The position numbers and the translations under genes were made by a program. This document shows positions 36,801-48,559 of a stretch of 64,000 nucleotides of DNA, one piece after another. This stretch comes from Ascoidea asiatica (Eukaryota > Ascomycota > Saccharomycetes > Ascoideales > Ascoideaceae), in contig BCKQ01000008.1 in the NCBI GenBank assembly GCA_001600695.1, positions 1 to 64,000 of the forward strand, in the 5' to 3' direction. Position 1 is the stretch's first letter, and each line of letters starts with the position of its first letter. The notes beneath the pieces were generated by a model. It did not search any database. It worked only from the letters and a program-made list of their open reading frames with translations, and was not told the origin of the DNA.

Positions 36801-37779
36801 TTCTCCTGAGTTTATGTACGTATACGCAGACCGGTCGGCTCATGTAATCTAATATTCACATGCAGAAGGACTGCTTGTTTACTCCAGGCAGAGTATACAA
36901 AACAGAAAAGACCTTGACATTGGTACCAAGCCATAGTCCTAAAACCTTTAAGAGAATATCGCTGGGAAGAAACTCGGTACCAGGAGATTGAAAGACGTCT
37001 TAGGATTTAGCGTCTATCCGGGTTGACCGGGTAGTTGTGGAGGTTGAGAGCCCACTCAGAGCCACGCAGCCACACCTTCTGGAGTGATGAAGTGTCTGAG
37101 ACTAGTGTCATGTGAGATAAGCTATAATGCTAACTGGGTATACCGAATTGTCTAGCAATAAACGGGATACTAGTGGATCTGGACCCGTACGAATCAATTC
37201 CAAGTTCGGGCTTCGGGTTCAAAGATTATTCCAGGAAATTGGTTTGATTGTCTACCCCGCTGGAAAGTTCGCTGATGGGGTATACTACGATAAAATTGAA
37301 ATGGGAGTTTCAATTGATTTCTAATCAAGTCTTCAACAGTTTTTCTAGGTAAAGTTAACTTCCACCGTGATTCTACGAAGGCATTTTGGACCTTTTTGGT
37401 ATTCCCTAGAATTGCCGATAGTTCTCAAGGACCCGGTAAAATTTTGCAATAAATACTAAAGCAATCGATATCGATTATTTTCTTATTTGATTTTTTTTGG
37501 TTTTCCTTTTAGATCTTTAGCACAAGTTGATTGATTAACATTTAATAAGTAAACCCTGTGATTATGTAATCCAAAATTGTAAATTGGTACGGCGAATGAG
37601 CATTGCGATCAGATACAGGAAAGCGCATAAGTTTTCAAATGCAACCACTCATACAAATCATACGCAGTCTCAAAATGTTGGAAATATAATAAAAATAAAT
37701 AGGTTATTTAGTGAATATAGTGGTCAATATCAGATCGGATTCTATTCCAATTATCGATATTTTAACAAAAAATTATCTG
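33847..37779. other. long stretch without a supported gene
   Basis: Mostly AT-rich. A minus-strand frame at 35,806-35,555 (83 codons) has mixed composition but no motif. A GC-balanced island at about 36,780-37,440 resembles the LTR-like islands elsewhere. The frame at 37,584-37,787 runs into the copia RT that follows and may be its linker. Confidence 0.4.
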
Positions 37780-38720
37780 GCATATGAAGTATTTACTAAG
37801 GGTACTGGAGAAACTGAATGGCGACAAGCCTTATATAGCAAAGTTAGTTATCTACCTAATTTTGGAAGAAGGATAGAAATATGAAATAATATTTGTAATA
37901 ATTCACTACCAAAAAGAAATATACTTTCAAGAAGAACTACAAGAACTATAAGAGAGATAAATAAAAAGAAAATAAGAACAATACTTATTTGTATTCGAAA
38001 ATCACTAAATCACTTACTCGATTGTCCTCCTTATTGTCGAATTACCACAAAAACTAATACCACTTTTATATCATGTTTCTTTAAACCAACGAACCAGTTA
38101 CTACTTGGTATTTTAATAGTAAAACAGTCACTCTGACTGTTTTTGACAAGAGAATTTAATTATCCATATTATGCACGCAATTTATACAAATAGAAAACTT
38201 TTATATCCCAGTCCTTTAGCTGAATTATTATGGTATTCCACTATAAAAACATATCTTCTAGAAGAACATTTTATTATCAATGAAGTTAATGTTTCTTTGT
38301 TTTTGAAGCACTCAACTCAATTAATAACTTATGTTTATGCGTTCCTATAATATGGAGAAAACTCTGAGTGTATTACAATTATTAAGGTTCTAAAGAAAGT
38401 ATTTAAATCCAAATTTCAAATAAATGGATCAAACTTTTCTTTTCATCAAATAGAAACTCAATCCAATAAACATGATCTCTCAAACTACTTTTTAAGTTAA
38501 AATCAAATTAATAAAGTCAAAAACATCATTAATGTACACCATATTAAACCTGCTACTTTTTATTATAATTCAAAACGTGCAAAAAATTTAAATAATAACT
38601 TTAACGTTAACTTAAAAAATATTCAAAGTTGGGTAGGATATCTAAGTTATGTGACAAACGTCCGAATACATTCAAAACATCTTTTTAAGGTAATATCTAG
38701 AAAGATTCATAAGGTTGTAA
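37780..38720 (+). mobile_element. copia reverse transcriptase fragment, plus strand
   Basis: TEWRQALYSKVSYL (near 37,818) is the copia RT start. Further blocks are LLWYSTIKTYLLEEHFI (near 38,226), HSTQLITYVYAFL with YVYA in place of YVDD (38330-38341), KVFKSKFQINGS near 38,400, and IQSWVGYLSYVTNVR (near 38,625), which matches the Val-Gly-x-Leu-x-Tyr block before RNase H. A G-rich tract at 38,864-38,869 might be a polypurine tract. Gag, protease, integrase and LTRs were not found, so the copy is truncated. Confidence 0.75.
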
Positions 38721-40744
38721 TAATTGAATAATCTTTGGATATCATAAGATTAGTTCCAGACTTCATATATTCAAGCATTATTCATCTACAAATTCAATGA
38801 AATAACTTAAATTTAATGAGAAGTCTTAAATTGTAATTATAACCTGAAAGACAAAAGTACTAGTGGGGGGTGCAATTTAGCTTTGTGGTAGTCTATTCCG
38901 CACTTGCACAACGCAAGAATATCTTTAACAGCTAAAAGCAGTTTTGAAACATAATTACTAGCTTTATATCCTGATTTTTCACATCAAATGCCAGTTATAA
39001 TGTGATCAAATGCATTAATCCAATTTTATTAAAATAAATAAATAAATCGTCTAACAAATTCTTTATATTGGTTACCAAATGAAACCAACAACAATTTGAA
39101 CAAAAGTAAGTACACTTTATATAAATTTACTGAAATAAAGACCAACTTTCCAAAAGATTTCCTTGAAATCTGATATGTGCATATTAAAAATATTTAGCAA
39201 ATAAACCAGCAAAAAAAATCTATAGGCTTGCACGCAGGTGGCATAAATTTGTAAGGCTTTGACCTTAATAAATATTTAGAATGTAGTATTTTATTTCAAC
39301 TTAAAATTTCAGAACCAATTTAGGCCAGATCCCATTCATTAAATTTATTTACTTAATACCTATTTGGGTATCTATTGATTATAATTTTAAATAGTTAGGC
39401 TATTAGTTATTTAAATTTTGATTGGAGTTATCCTAATTATAAAGTGAGATAAAAAGCTATTTGCTTATAGTAGTTATTAAAAATATCCTGTATATTGCAT
39501 TGATAATTTTCTTATATGATATAAAGTTAAGATAAATTTTAGTTAACTTTCAATCAAAGTAAATTATAGTGCACCAACTCAAATGTGTATAAGAATGTTT
39601 TTTTAACCCTAACGTTATATTATAACAATCCTTCATATGAATATTGAACTAACTTTATTTTTCATTTACATTACCGTCATTTATTAACAAAACTTGTTAT
39701 GAATTAAAATTTTGTTTTTATTCATTTATAATTGCCTTTGTAATAGCAATTATTCACATTAACTTCTTGATAATTTCTCTCGTGGTTCTAGATACCATTG
39801 TTAGTTCAAAACATTAAAAACAAAATTTCCCAAAACAAAATACTGATTATAGTTGCTATATTTTTACATTCATTCCTTAAATTATCATAGTCAATGGTAA
39901 ATATGATTTTTTCTAAAAACCGTATAGAAATCTTTTTGTTTCATTATGGAAAATATGGAAAAAATAATCTAAAAATCAAGACAATGTTAATACGCTAAGA
40001 AACACAAAGGGTTATTATACTTAATTTCCGCTTTTACATATTTTAATTATTAAAAATTTTTCAAACATTTTACACTAGTTGCAAGAATCAATTAATATTT
40101 TCAAGATTAGTTTAATGTTTACAAACCTATTACATAATCTGACGAATGGGAGGGTATGGCGGTGAGCATATCATAAATAGCCGAACTCTATTTTTTTTTT
40201 TTTGGGGTTTTTGATTCTTCCCTGACTTAGCTTCCAATATCATAATGATACTTAAACAGCCTCATTGTCCACCCTTTGTTACCTGTGTCCGGCCGCGGAT
40301 ACAACATCATTTAACTGTCGTGAAGTCAAAGACACAATTTTCAGCGAAAACTCACATTTATTTCGTCTTACGACAATTTGGAAAATGTTTTTTTTTTAAC
40401 TAGCCTCCAACTGGTCTGTCTGTTAGAACGCTAGCTAACTGGCCTACTAAATGTTTCCAAACATACCAGTAAATATTGCACGTGAGCCATTAAATCTTGG
40501 ACAGAGAAAACAAACTAGTAAATTTTGATTTTCTGTATTTCCGAATTGAAGTGGAACAAGTAATTTCAGTTACTAAATAATTAGAGGAGGTAGCTCCACT
40601 TATCCAATAACTAGAGGTCTAACTATTTTCGAATTATATCAGAGAGTCACGCAACTCCCACTTCTAGCCCCACTTACCCAACACAATTTTGAAAACTTGA
40701 TTTATTATTGTAAAACCAATTGACAAGGTGACCCTTTTAATAAA
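38721..40744. other. no gene seen
   Basis: Strongly AT-rich to about 40,130, then more balanced. No coding frame. A short motif CCACTTAYCCA occurs twice (near 40,593 and 40,670). Confidence 0.4.
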
Positions 40745-40930
40745 AAATATAAGTTTTGTCTTACTAAGTATGAAAGTGGTACGAAAATAACTAAGTTTCA
40801 TCTCTGAAGATTGTTAACCTAAATAGCTTCTTAAAACAAAACTGACGTATGGTGTAGGATATCATGTGAGCATTCTAACAAACCTCACATGTTAGAAAGC
40901 CGGTATTCTGTGGTAAACTTGATGACTCCT
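40745..40930. repeat. dispersed repeat, copy 1 (pair with 52,765)
   Basis: Aligns in the same orientation with 52,765-52,955. Shared blocks are GAAAGTGGTA, AGATTGTTAAC, ATCATGTGA, CTCACATGTTA and TGGTAAACTT. Each copy contains a TCATGTGA...TCACATG inverted pair. The copies lie on either side of the minus-strand copia element and could be its outermost remnants. Confidence 0.55.
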
Positions 40931-42049
40931 GAAGGCTTCTTTAACTGAATTCATTTCACCTGCATAACCAGGAATCCGTGGTGGATTATGACGATTAAGG
41001 GGATCGTGCGTTTGACGGAATAAAGTAGGAAAGACTTGCCGAATGAACATCTTCTTCATGGTTTAATAAGGAATCTATCGGAGATAACCGCACCCCATAA
41101 AAGTAATCATGCAAACATTCAACAGTGAAACTTCTTTTATACCATAGAAGCCAGGAAACTTGAATAAAAAAGGAATTTAAAAGGGAAGGAAAAAAACATT
41201 TTGCTGAAAAGACTAAAAATAAATTTTGACGGTAGCAACAGTAAACATAATAGTAATACACTACGATACAAAATCAGAAATAAAATATAATGGTTAGAGA
41301 AAATTTCAAAAAGGGTGAACTAACATTGCGCCTTAATATGAGGAACACCTCCCGAACTGTAAAAGTTTTAAAGCCAATTTTCAGTAGTACTGACATATTA
41401 GACCGTAATTATAGTAAATCCACATTTAGCGGATAATAATTAATACATTTAGAACCGTAAGCATTTGACGTACATTACAGGATGACCTCCACGTCCAACC
41501 TTAATTCATGAAGCGTATTAGTAACAGAAAAATATTATTAGAAAAGAAAATTATTAGGATGTCATATAATATAACTGGAAGTTGTAAGACAACGAATTAG
41601 CCTAAATATCCAAACACTGCATGCGTGGGACGTGTAGTAAAATATCAGGAATATTGTTTGAAGTGTTGACGTATTTAAATTTTTGTTCTCTTTTGTAAAT
41701 ACTATTTAATATTAATAAAAATCTTTGTTCAATGTGAACTTTACTGTTAATTTTCAACTATCAGTAGTGCAATATACAGCAATTTAATTAACCACAAATA
41801 TCCCATTTGGGACAATTTGAATAGGAAATTTTTTCAATGATAGGTACATGGCAACTGGATTTAAAATTGCTCTTTTTGTTCCAACTATAAATGGTGTCTA
41901 CGGAATATAAGAAAGAATCTCTCTCTAAGAATTAACCAAATAAGATATTGCAACTACAAGCAGGCGCTTGTTAGTCGTAGACAGAGGATGTTCGAGGGGG
42001 GGGTTGAAAATTCAGAAACCCTATATAAGGGAATCACACCTTACATTGT

Positions 42050-43150
42050 AATAGTACCAATAACAGATTGAAAACCTGCATGGTAATTACCATCGGAGAA
42101 GGTTATTAAGTTATTTTAATCTGAGAAAATATCGGCCCAATTTAATAGAAGTTCCTGTGTGTGTTACAATATGAAACGCACATTTTCAAACAGATTCATT
42201 ATGGTTTACCGTATGTCTTGTTAGACTATCAACTGATTGAGCAATATCCGCTGTCGAAAATCTGGGTAACAAAATCAAACTGACGATCTTTTAGCCATAA
42301 GGCAATTGTTTCATTTCTTGAAAAGTTTTATCTTTTTGAGGCTTTATGTTAAGACTATTGAATAAATCATTAAAAGTTTCATTTATATTATATTTATTTG
42401 TATTAACTAAGAAAGTTTTTACTATTTGTTGAAAGTAGTATTCTTCAATGCAAAAAATGTAACCTGTTTACCCTTTTTATTCCATTTGTAGTGCAAGAAA
42501 CTTTCTGACTTGACCCAATAATTTTATATTAAATAAATCTGAAAAGTCGTGTTTTGTGATTTCCATTACTTTAATCGAACAAGCAGTAAAAATAATAGTA
42601 TTAACATAGGAAGGAATGAATATAACACCGAAGATTGAGGATGTACAGAATATGATGGCAACTTTCCTGTTGAGTATAAACATTCCATTTGATTTGTTCT
42701 TTTAAGTGTATATACCATTGTGGTGGAGCTTCAGGTATATTGTATGTACTTCCTACAAAGTTATATATAGGTTTTGGACATTTTGTATTAACAAATTCTT
42801 GAGCTTAATCAGCTTAAACAAGTTTTTTAACTTTTCCTCTTGACTATGCAGAAGAAACATCGTTAGTTTCAAAGTCCCTTTTCTTCTGAGATCAATTGGT
42901 AATTAATGTAAGAAAAATTTCAATAGCGCGGACAGGGGTATAAGTTTCACCAAACTGCTTTGTAGGTTATTGACGAGGCTCTTGGATGACCGATGTGGCC
43001 TTGCGTTTTAAGTCAGGAATATAATTCAGTGTAAGAATCCATCTACCATTGCAAATTTGGATTTTATTTCATGGTTTAGAAAGTAGGTGCTAAACGTTGA
43101 ATTGGTTTAAAAAATTAACCTCTTTAGAACAAGCATCAATCCAGAGTTTT
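42050..43150 (-). pseudogene. copia reverse transcriptase and RNase H remnant
   Basis: QFGETYTPVRAIEIFLTLI (42,955-42,899) matches the copia RT block E-T-[FY]-[AS]-P-V. APPQWYIHLKEQIK (near 42,735) matches the QAPRQW block. SYVNTIIFT has YVNT in place of YVDD (Asn codon 42602-42600), and LLGQVRKFLALQ matches the LG...FLG block. After several stops, TFSDGNYHAGFQSVIGTIT (about 42,105-42,062) corresponds to the first RNase H Asp block. Frames change repeatedly. Confidence 0.8.
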
Positions 43151-43702
43151 TAATAATGAGAACGGAGTTCTTTAATTGTTCTGAACGAAGTCGGGTATTT
43201 ATTTAAGTGTTTCGTGTGGATTATAAATTGCCCTGCAATATTGTCTTCTGAAACTTCATATAAACAAAATAATCAAAAGGGAACCGCTCTTTGAGAAAGT
43301 TTGTTAATAAACTTTTTAGACTCTGAACAAAATTTACCATTTATTAAGATTTCATCTAATGTATTTGAGAGATATATTTGTACAAATTCTTCATCAGGTG
43401 AACTAAAACCTGAAAAAGAACCTTCATTTTCGAATGGAATATATGTGGGAATCGAATAATTCAAATATTTTTTATCAGTATTTTCATAGTTAGACTTGAA
43501 TACAGTACATAGCTCTTTTAGGGAGTATTCTCAAATGAATAAGAAAATGAATTGGGAAGTTAGATGTATCATTTACATGAAAAACAGAAACTTGATTAGT
43601 TGAAGTTATCTAACTAGATCATGTTGAAGGAAATGCTTCAACAATCGTTTCTAACCTCAGTTGTTATAATACTAAATTATAATCCCATGATCGTTATTTT
43701 TT

Positions 43703-43778
43703 GTTTGAATTTTTAATATTTGTTTCAATTTTTATTACGTGTTTTAATTTTTATTATTTGTTTCACTTTTTATTTTAG
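43703..43778 (+). repeat. 19-bp minisatellite, second array
   Basis: Four units starting at 43703, 43722, 43741 and 43760, exact 19-bp period, with the same GTTTCAATTTTTATTATTT-type unit and orientation as the array at 33,663. Flanking sequences of the two arrays do not match. Confidence 0.85.
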
Positions 43779-44400
43779 TTATTTATATTTATTTGTGTTT
43801 GTCTATTTATTTCTCCATTTGGTTCACATTTGTTTAAAAGAGATATCGAAACACCTTGAGTTAAGGTAATTTTATTTAAATTTATTTCTTGGATTATTAT
43901 TAATGTTTAGTATTTACATCACATCTCAAATAACGTAATTTTTCCTCCCCCTTCCTAATTCAAACAATTAAACTATTTCAAAATAAGTTAGGACTTTATC
44001 TCCCTCTTATTTTGGAATTTTATATTCAACATGAGGACACAACTTTTTTATTGATGATTCAAGTGATATTTCTATTAACAATAAAACTAAGAGAATGTCT
44101 CAAAACATAATTATTGCGAGTGCAAATCATATAATTATTTCAAATTACTTTTCTAAAATAAAGTTATTTACTACATAAAAACACTGAACTCTCTTCTATA
44201 AGGGCGGCAATAATTCCAGTTTAACCTTAGTGAATAATTATTCATGCTCAATTAATATTCACTCAAAATTTCTTTTTTTTCAATTCCCTTTAACTAGAAT
44301 TTGAATGTTAGTGCCAACCTCAATTTGTATCGTAAGTTGTTACAATTTATTTTAATTATTCATTCCACATTATTTTCCCAAATAGAAAAAAATATTATTT

Positions 44401-44932
44401 ATGAAAAATCAATTTCCAAAATTATTTGTCCAATTATGTTATCAGCTGCCAAAGTATAAGCTGAAACATGAAGGCATGTTAGAACAACTTAATCAACATT
44501 CCCAACTTAACTAACAATACTAAAGGTAACATTGAAGAAATTGAGGTTATTGTTGAAAAAGGAGTCCCCCAGGAGCCTTCTGATTCAATTCAAAATAATA
44601 ATAAAGATAAACTTCAACATTTATCCAATACTCAAAATATCTAGTTGTGTTCTCCATTCCGACAGTCAGGTTCAGTATAGACCAAGTAAATGGTTGGAGA
44701 AATTGTTTTCAATCCAAGTGATTATCAAAAGAATGCCATACAAATTATTGAATCCGAGTCAAAAGGAAACCTTTTAAGTCTTTCTAGACTTTGGAGACTG
44801 GTTCACCTTAAGTATGTTAATATTTCTCAACCATTGTTTACTAGAATTTATAATAATTTGACTGAACTTATTCAACTTTCTACTAATTTATCTTCTTCTG
44901 ATGGAAACTTTGGATTCATTGGAACTTCCTAA
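44401..44932 (+). pseudogene. plus-strand gag-like frame inside the minus-strand element
   Basis: Starts MKNQFPKLFVQLCYQLPKY (44,401), shifts frame near 44,480 and then stays in one frame to a TAA at 44,930-44,932, with stops near 44,644, 44,677 and 44,686. The C-terminal 80 codons are open and polar, containing SRLWRLVHLKYVNISQPL. I do not recognise the family. The position in the integrase-RT linker zone but on the opposite strand suggests a nested insertion. Confidence 0.4.
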
Positions 44933-45088
44933 CTACAATTGTTTTCTATTTAAGTTTTACTTATTATTCTATATAGTTTTCTACCCAGAATTTTACTATA
45001 AAAATCTTGATTTCTTTTTCTCTCTTTTCTTTTTCATTTATTAACTTTTAATTCTCATCATTCAATTTTCTAATTGTATGAACTCATT

Positions 45089-45430
45089 CTAATTAATAAA
45101 TATCTTTATTTTTTTTATAATGAATTTGAGTATCGCACCTGATTGTACGCAATGATCAAGATAGATTTTCTGTTTAACAATTTTGGTAAGCCAGTTTAAA
45201 AGTAAAAATATCCAATTTGGGTTTAGAGTTATGTTCTTCGATAGAGTTAACGAAAGAGCATTTTTTAGATAAAAAATATATTCATTATTACAATTGGAAT
45301 TTATTGGAGTTATAATAGAAGAAGTAAAGTTGAAATCAAAAGAGACAATCTTAATAGGATAGCTTAATGAAGAACTTATATTATCAGAAGAAGTTGATTC
45401 TTTTAAAATTAAGTTGTTTGAGTTTATCAA
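45089..45430 (-). pseudogene. minus-strand open stretch, probably element linker
   Basis: 113 open codons rich in Ser, Asn, Ile and Leu, in the orientation of the copia element and between its integrase and reverse transcriptase. No motif. The likely reading is the unconserved linker of the polyprotein. Confidence 0.35.
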
Positions 45431-46129
45431 AATTCGAGAAATAAATGTATTTTTTTATTCTCAGCTGGGTGTCCAAAAAAACTTGTATGTTTTTTTATTT
45501 TGCTTTTATTTATACGTTGAATCGACCCACAAAAACTGAGAGTAATTCGATTATTAGAATAATACTCATATGGTTTTTGGAGCTAAGTAAATGGGAGATA
45601 TATTCTTATTCTTATTAATACCTCAATTAGAGTCATTACTGACATCGTTTTGAATACTGTTTAATAAGAAATTACCCCTATTGTGCACGAAATGATTAAG
45701 AGAATCAGTAATTTGATTATTGCAAATACTATATTTATAGTCTGGAAAATAACCTTTATCTTCGAGGTAATCAGATTTGTTAAAAGGAAGTTTGATAGCA
45801 GGTTAAGCTTCTTTATGATAAGCTGAAACTGAATCAATTGAATTTTTGCTTCTGTCTGCAGGGATTATTTAAATATCAGTTAAATTTTCATTCAAATTAA
45901 GGTCTTTGAATAATTTTTGTTTCTTGCACTAGTTACATACTTCAGTAATCATCATTATCATCTGATCGTGATTTAACTAAGGATTACCAATTTTCTATCT
46001 ATGTTCACACAGCTAAAATTCTTAACGTGTTTAAAAGTTTTTGAACACTGTAATCTAAGTAAATCTTTAGTTTCAAAAACTAGAAAACCAAATTACTGAA
46101 ATTGATCAACTGAGGGTTTATAATTCTAG

Positions 46130-47006
46130 TGTAGTTCAAATGGAGTTATTTTATTATTGTTAGGCAGACATACTTTATGCCTGTCCAGTTAAGCACATAT
46201 AGTGGTTCCCCATAAATAGGCAGGAACACCTTAACTGTCTGATAGAGTTCACCAGTTTGTAAATAAGGTTCAATTACCCTTTTAAGTTAACCCATTTTCC
46301 ATACTTCTGTATCCAACCCTTTATTTTTGGTCAGTTCCATCCATGATATATTTTTGACTAATTCAGATGTTGAACATTTCAGCTCCTTGTTCAGTGACTA
46401 TAAATGTTCTTTTTTATACGGAAATACGTTTGTAGGCGGTTTAAGAAAAAAGTTAAGTGAATGCTAGATTCTCCCTTTTAATGTATAAGTTTAGCATAAA
46501 TAACATTAGTAAATTTATGAGCAAGCCCAAGAATACATTTTTAACCCGTCGTACTTATAGGAATGAGATCACCTGTTGCATCAACTAGAATAATTTGATT
46601 TTGTTCAGTAGCAACAAGTTTGCATTTGATTGCCATGTTAACATTACTATTAGGTTTTGAACATATGTCACAGCTAGAGAACTTGTTGGATATTGTAAGA
46701 TTTTTTTGATGAATAGCATTAGAATCAATAAGTTTTAATATAATATGGCGATAGGATGCCTAGATTTATGATGTATTTCGGAATTCGATTTTAAAGAGCT
46801 AATCCTAAAATTGCAATTTGTGTCAATAAAATTGTTGAAACATCAGTTATAGGATTTGTAAAGATTAATCTTTCATTCTTCTCATCATAAGTCGAGCATT
46901 CAAGATCAAGTTTATCTGTTTTGAGACCAAGCATATCAGAATTTTGGAGATGAGGAACGACAATATCAGAGCCATCTGGAGTATAGTAAACATTGAAGAA
47001 TGTCAT
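46130..47006 (-). pseudogene. copia protease tail and integrase remnant
   Basis: FFNVYYTPDGSDIVVPHLQN (from 46,997) matches the block after the protease active site in copia polyproteins (Val-Tyr-Tyr-x-Pro). At about 46,690-46,520, CDICSKPNSNVNM is the second half of the integrase zinc finger and ILVDATGDLIPIS the first catalytic block; the Asp codon is at 46582-46580. Near 46,370 TEQGAEMFNI corresponds to the second catalytic block with Glu for Asp. ITPFELH near 46,145 matches the TPYELW block. Confidence 0.75.
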
Positions 47007-48109
47007 TTTAATAATTTTATTATTCCCTATAATATATCTAATGACATTCCGATTACCAATTAATTATATAGGAACATAAGAGTAATTGTAAATAGTTTCA
47101 ATATTTGAATGGCAAAATGTTATAAATATGTAATATATAGTTATTTCCCGTTGTACAAAGTCGACGTAGGAATCTAATAGTGTCCAAAAAAAATTTGCTA
47201 AATTTTAGCAAGGACAATAAGTTTAGCTTTGCGAATTGAGTTAATAGATTTAAGGGTATTAATTTTGGTAAGACCTCGTCCATAATAAGTCTTACTGTGT
47301 TTCTTAAAGTAAATAGCACTATTATAGCGGTTATAGCTGGATGTAACATAACTGGAACAATTATTTTTATTAATAGTATTTGATTTAGTTGGAAAAGTTT
47401 TCTGTTTATTGCGAATTTTAATGTATGTTGAGTGATTTTTAATATTTGTATTATCAGAAATAAAAATTTTATCAGATAATAAAACTTGAATGAAGATTGA
47501 TGTGCCTGTATTATATATAATAAACGATTCTTCAGTATTAATAATGTTACATTATTGATTCACAATAACATGAAGTATTCAGTTAAAAGAAACATAACAT
47601 TAAGTTTTATTATGAGGAAACCCTTTTAATTTTTTGCAACCAACAAACAATTTTTCAGAGAAAATTGAATCACTTTTAACAGGATATAAACTCCAGGATG
47701 AGACGATAATTTATATTTTTAGATAGCTGTGCAAACATGTGTTTTGAAGTGTTTCTTTATTTTAATTTATGAATTAAAATTTCATATAAGATATGTGCGT
47801 GCATATTATATTATGGACTTACAGAAACTCTATCAAACAATTTTGTAAAACCAAACTCGCAATAGCAAACGTTACTGAAAAAAGTGGATACAGTATTAGC
47901 TTGACAATTTGAACGAGTTATACTCGTTTGTTTAATAAATTCGTGGACTAGCAATACATCAAAACAAAAAAATTAAGATCAAAAATGAAAATAATAGTAT
48001 TTGTATTTTTTTCAATTGTTTATACCTTGAACTGTAAAGCGGAGTTAAGATGGGGAGGAATTATAAAAATTCTACTAGGACCGGTAGCAGTAAACCCTAA
48101 TTAAAAAGA

Positions 48110-48544
48110 ACATTTAGAATTATGCTTTTTACGTAATACTGAATTGGAGAGAATAAAATCGATTAGCTTAAGAAATTCATCACTTCAAGTATATTTAACA
48201 GTAGTTTTCATACCAGGGGAATCTGGAAGAACAATATCATCCGTATTCCAAAACTCCTCGTTCCTTTAAGAGGAATTATTATTTTTAGAAGTATTCATTT
48301 CATTAATAGGTTCATTACTATCCCGAATTTCAAAAAAAGAGACATGTTCTGATGTAATTAAGGAAACTCCTAAATCCTGAAAAGGATTTTCCGGAGTAAG
48401 ATCTTTATTAGTAGAAGAGGGTAGGATTTTAGGTAAAATAATTTTTTTTATTAATAAAATTTGAAGCAAAATTGCCAGTACAATGTAAACAGTATTTTGT
48501 TTGTACATTGTAAAACTCATAATCCTTGAAAGTAGGATGAACAT
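48110..48544 (-). pseudogene. minus-strand frame with a hydrophobic segment
   Basis: One frame runs from 48,544 through a single TAA (48,268-48,266) to another near 48,110, giving about 145 codons. Residues 17-36 (NTVYIVLAILLQILLIKK) would make a membrane-spanning helix; the rest is acidic and polar, with a region SSDEFLKLIDFILSNSV. It sits where gag of the minus-strand copia element is expected, but a membrane segment is unusual for gag. An envelope-like or captured gene is another reading. Confidence 0.4.
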
Positions 48545-48559
48545 TCTTTTATGTTGGTA

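Larger units (their letters stand above)
42000..48544 (-). mobile_element. decayed Ty1/copia retrotransposon, minus strand
   Basis: Reading right to left: a possible gag-like frame at 48,544-48,110, a protease C-terminal block at 47,006-46,791, integrase at about 46,700-46,130, a linker (including 43,464-43,273), reverse transcriptase at 43,150-42,477, and RNase H near 42,110-42,060. The order is that of Ty1/copia. The interval 46,100-43,500 is long for a linker and contains a plus-strand frame and a minisatellite, so something has inserted. Limits are approximate and LTRs are not proven. Confidence 0.75.

Noticed and set aside
47984-48110. Plus-strand frame that looks like a signal peptide (MKIIVFVFFSIVYTLN)
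   Set aside because: The frame soon hits stops, while the minus strand nearby has a longer, more coherent frame in the direction of the copia element.
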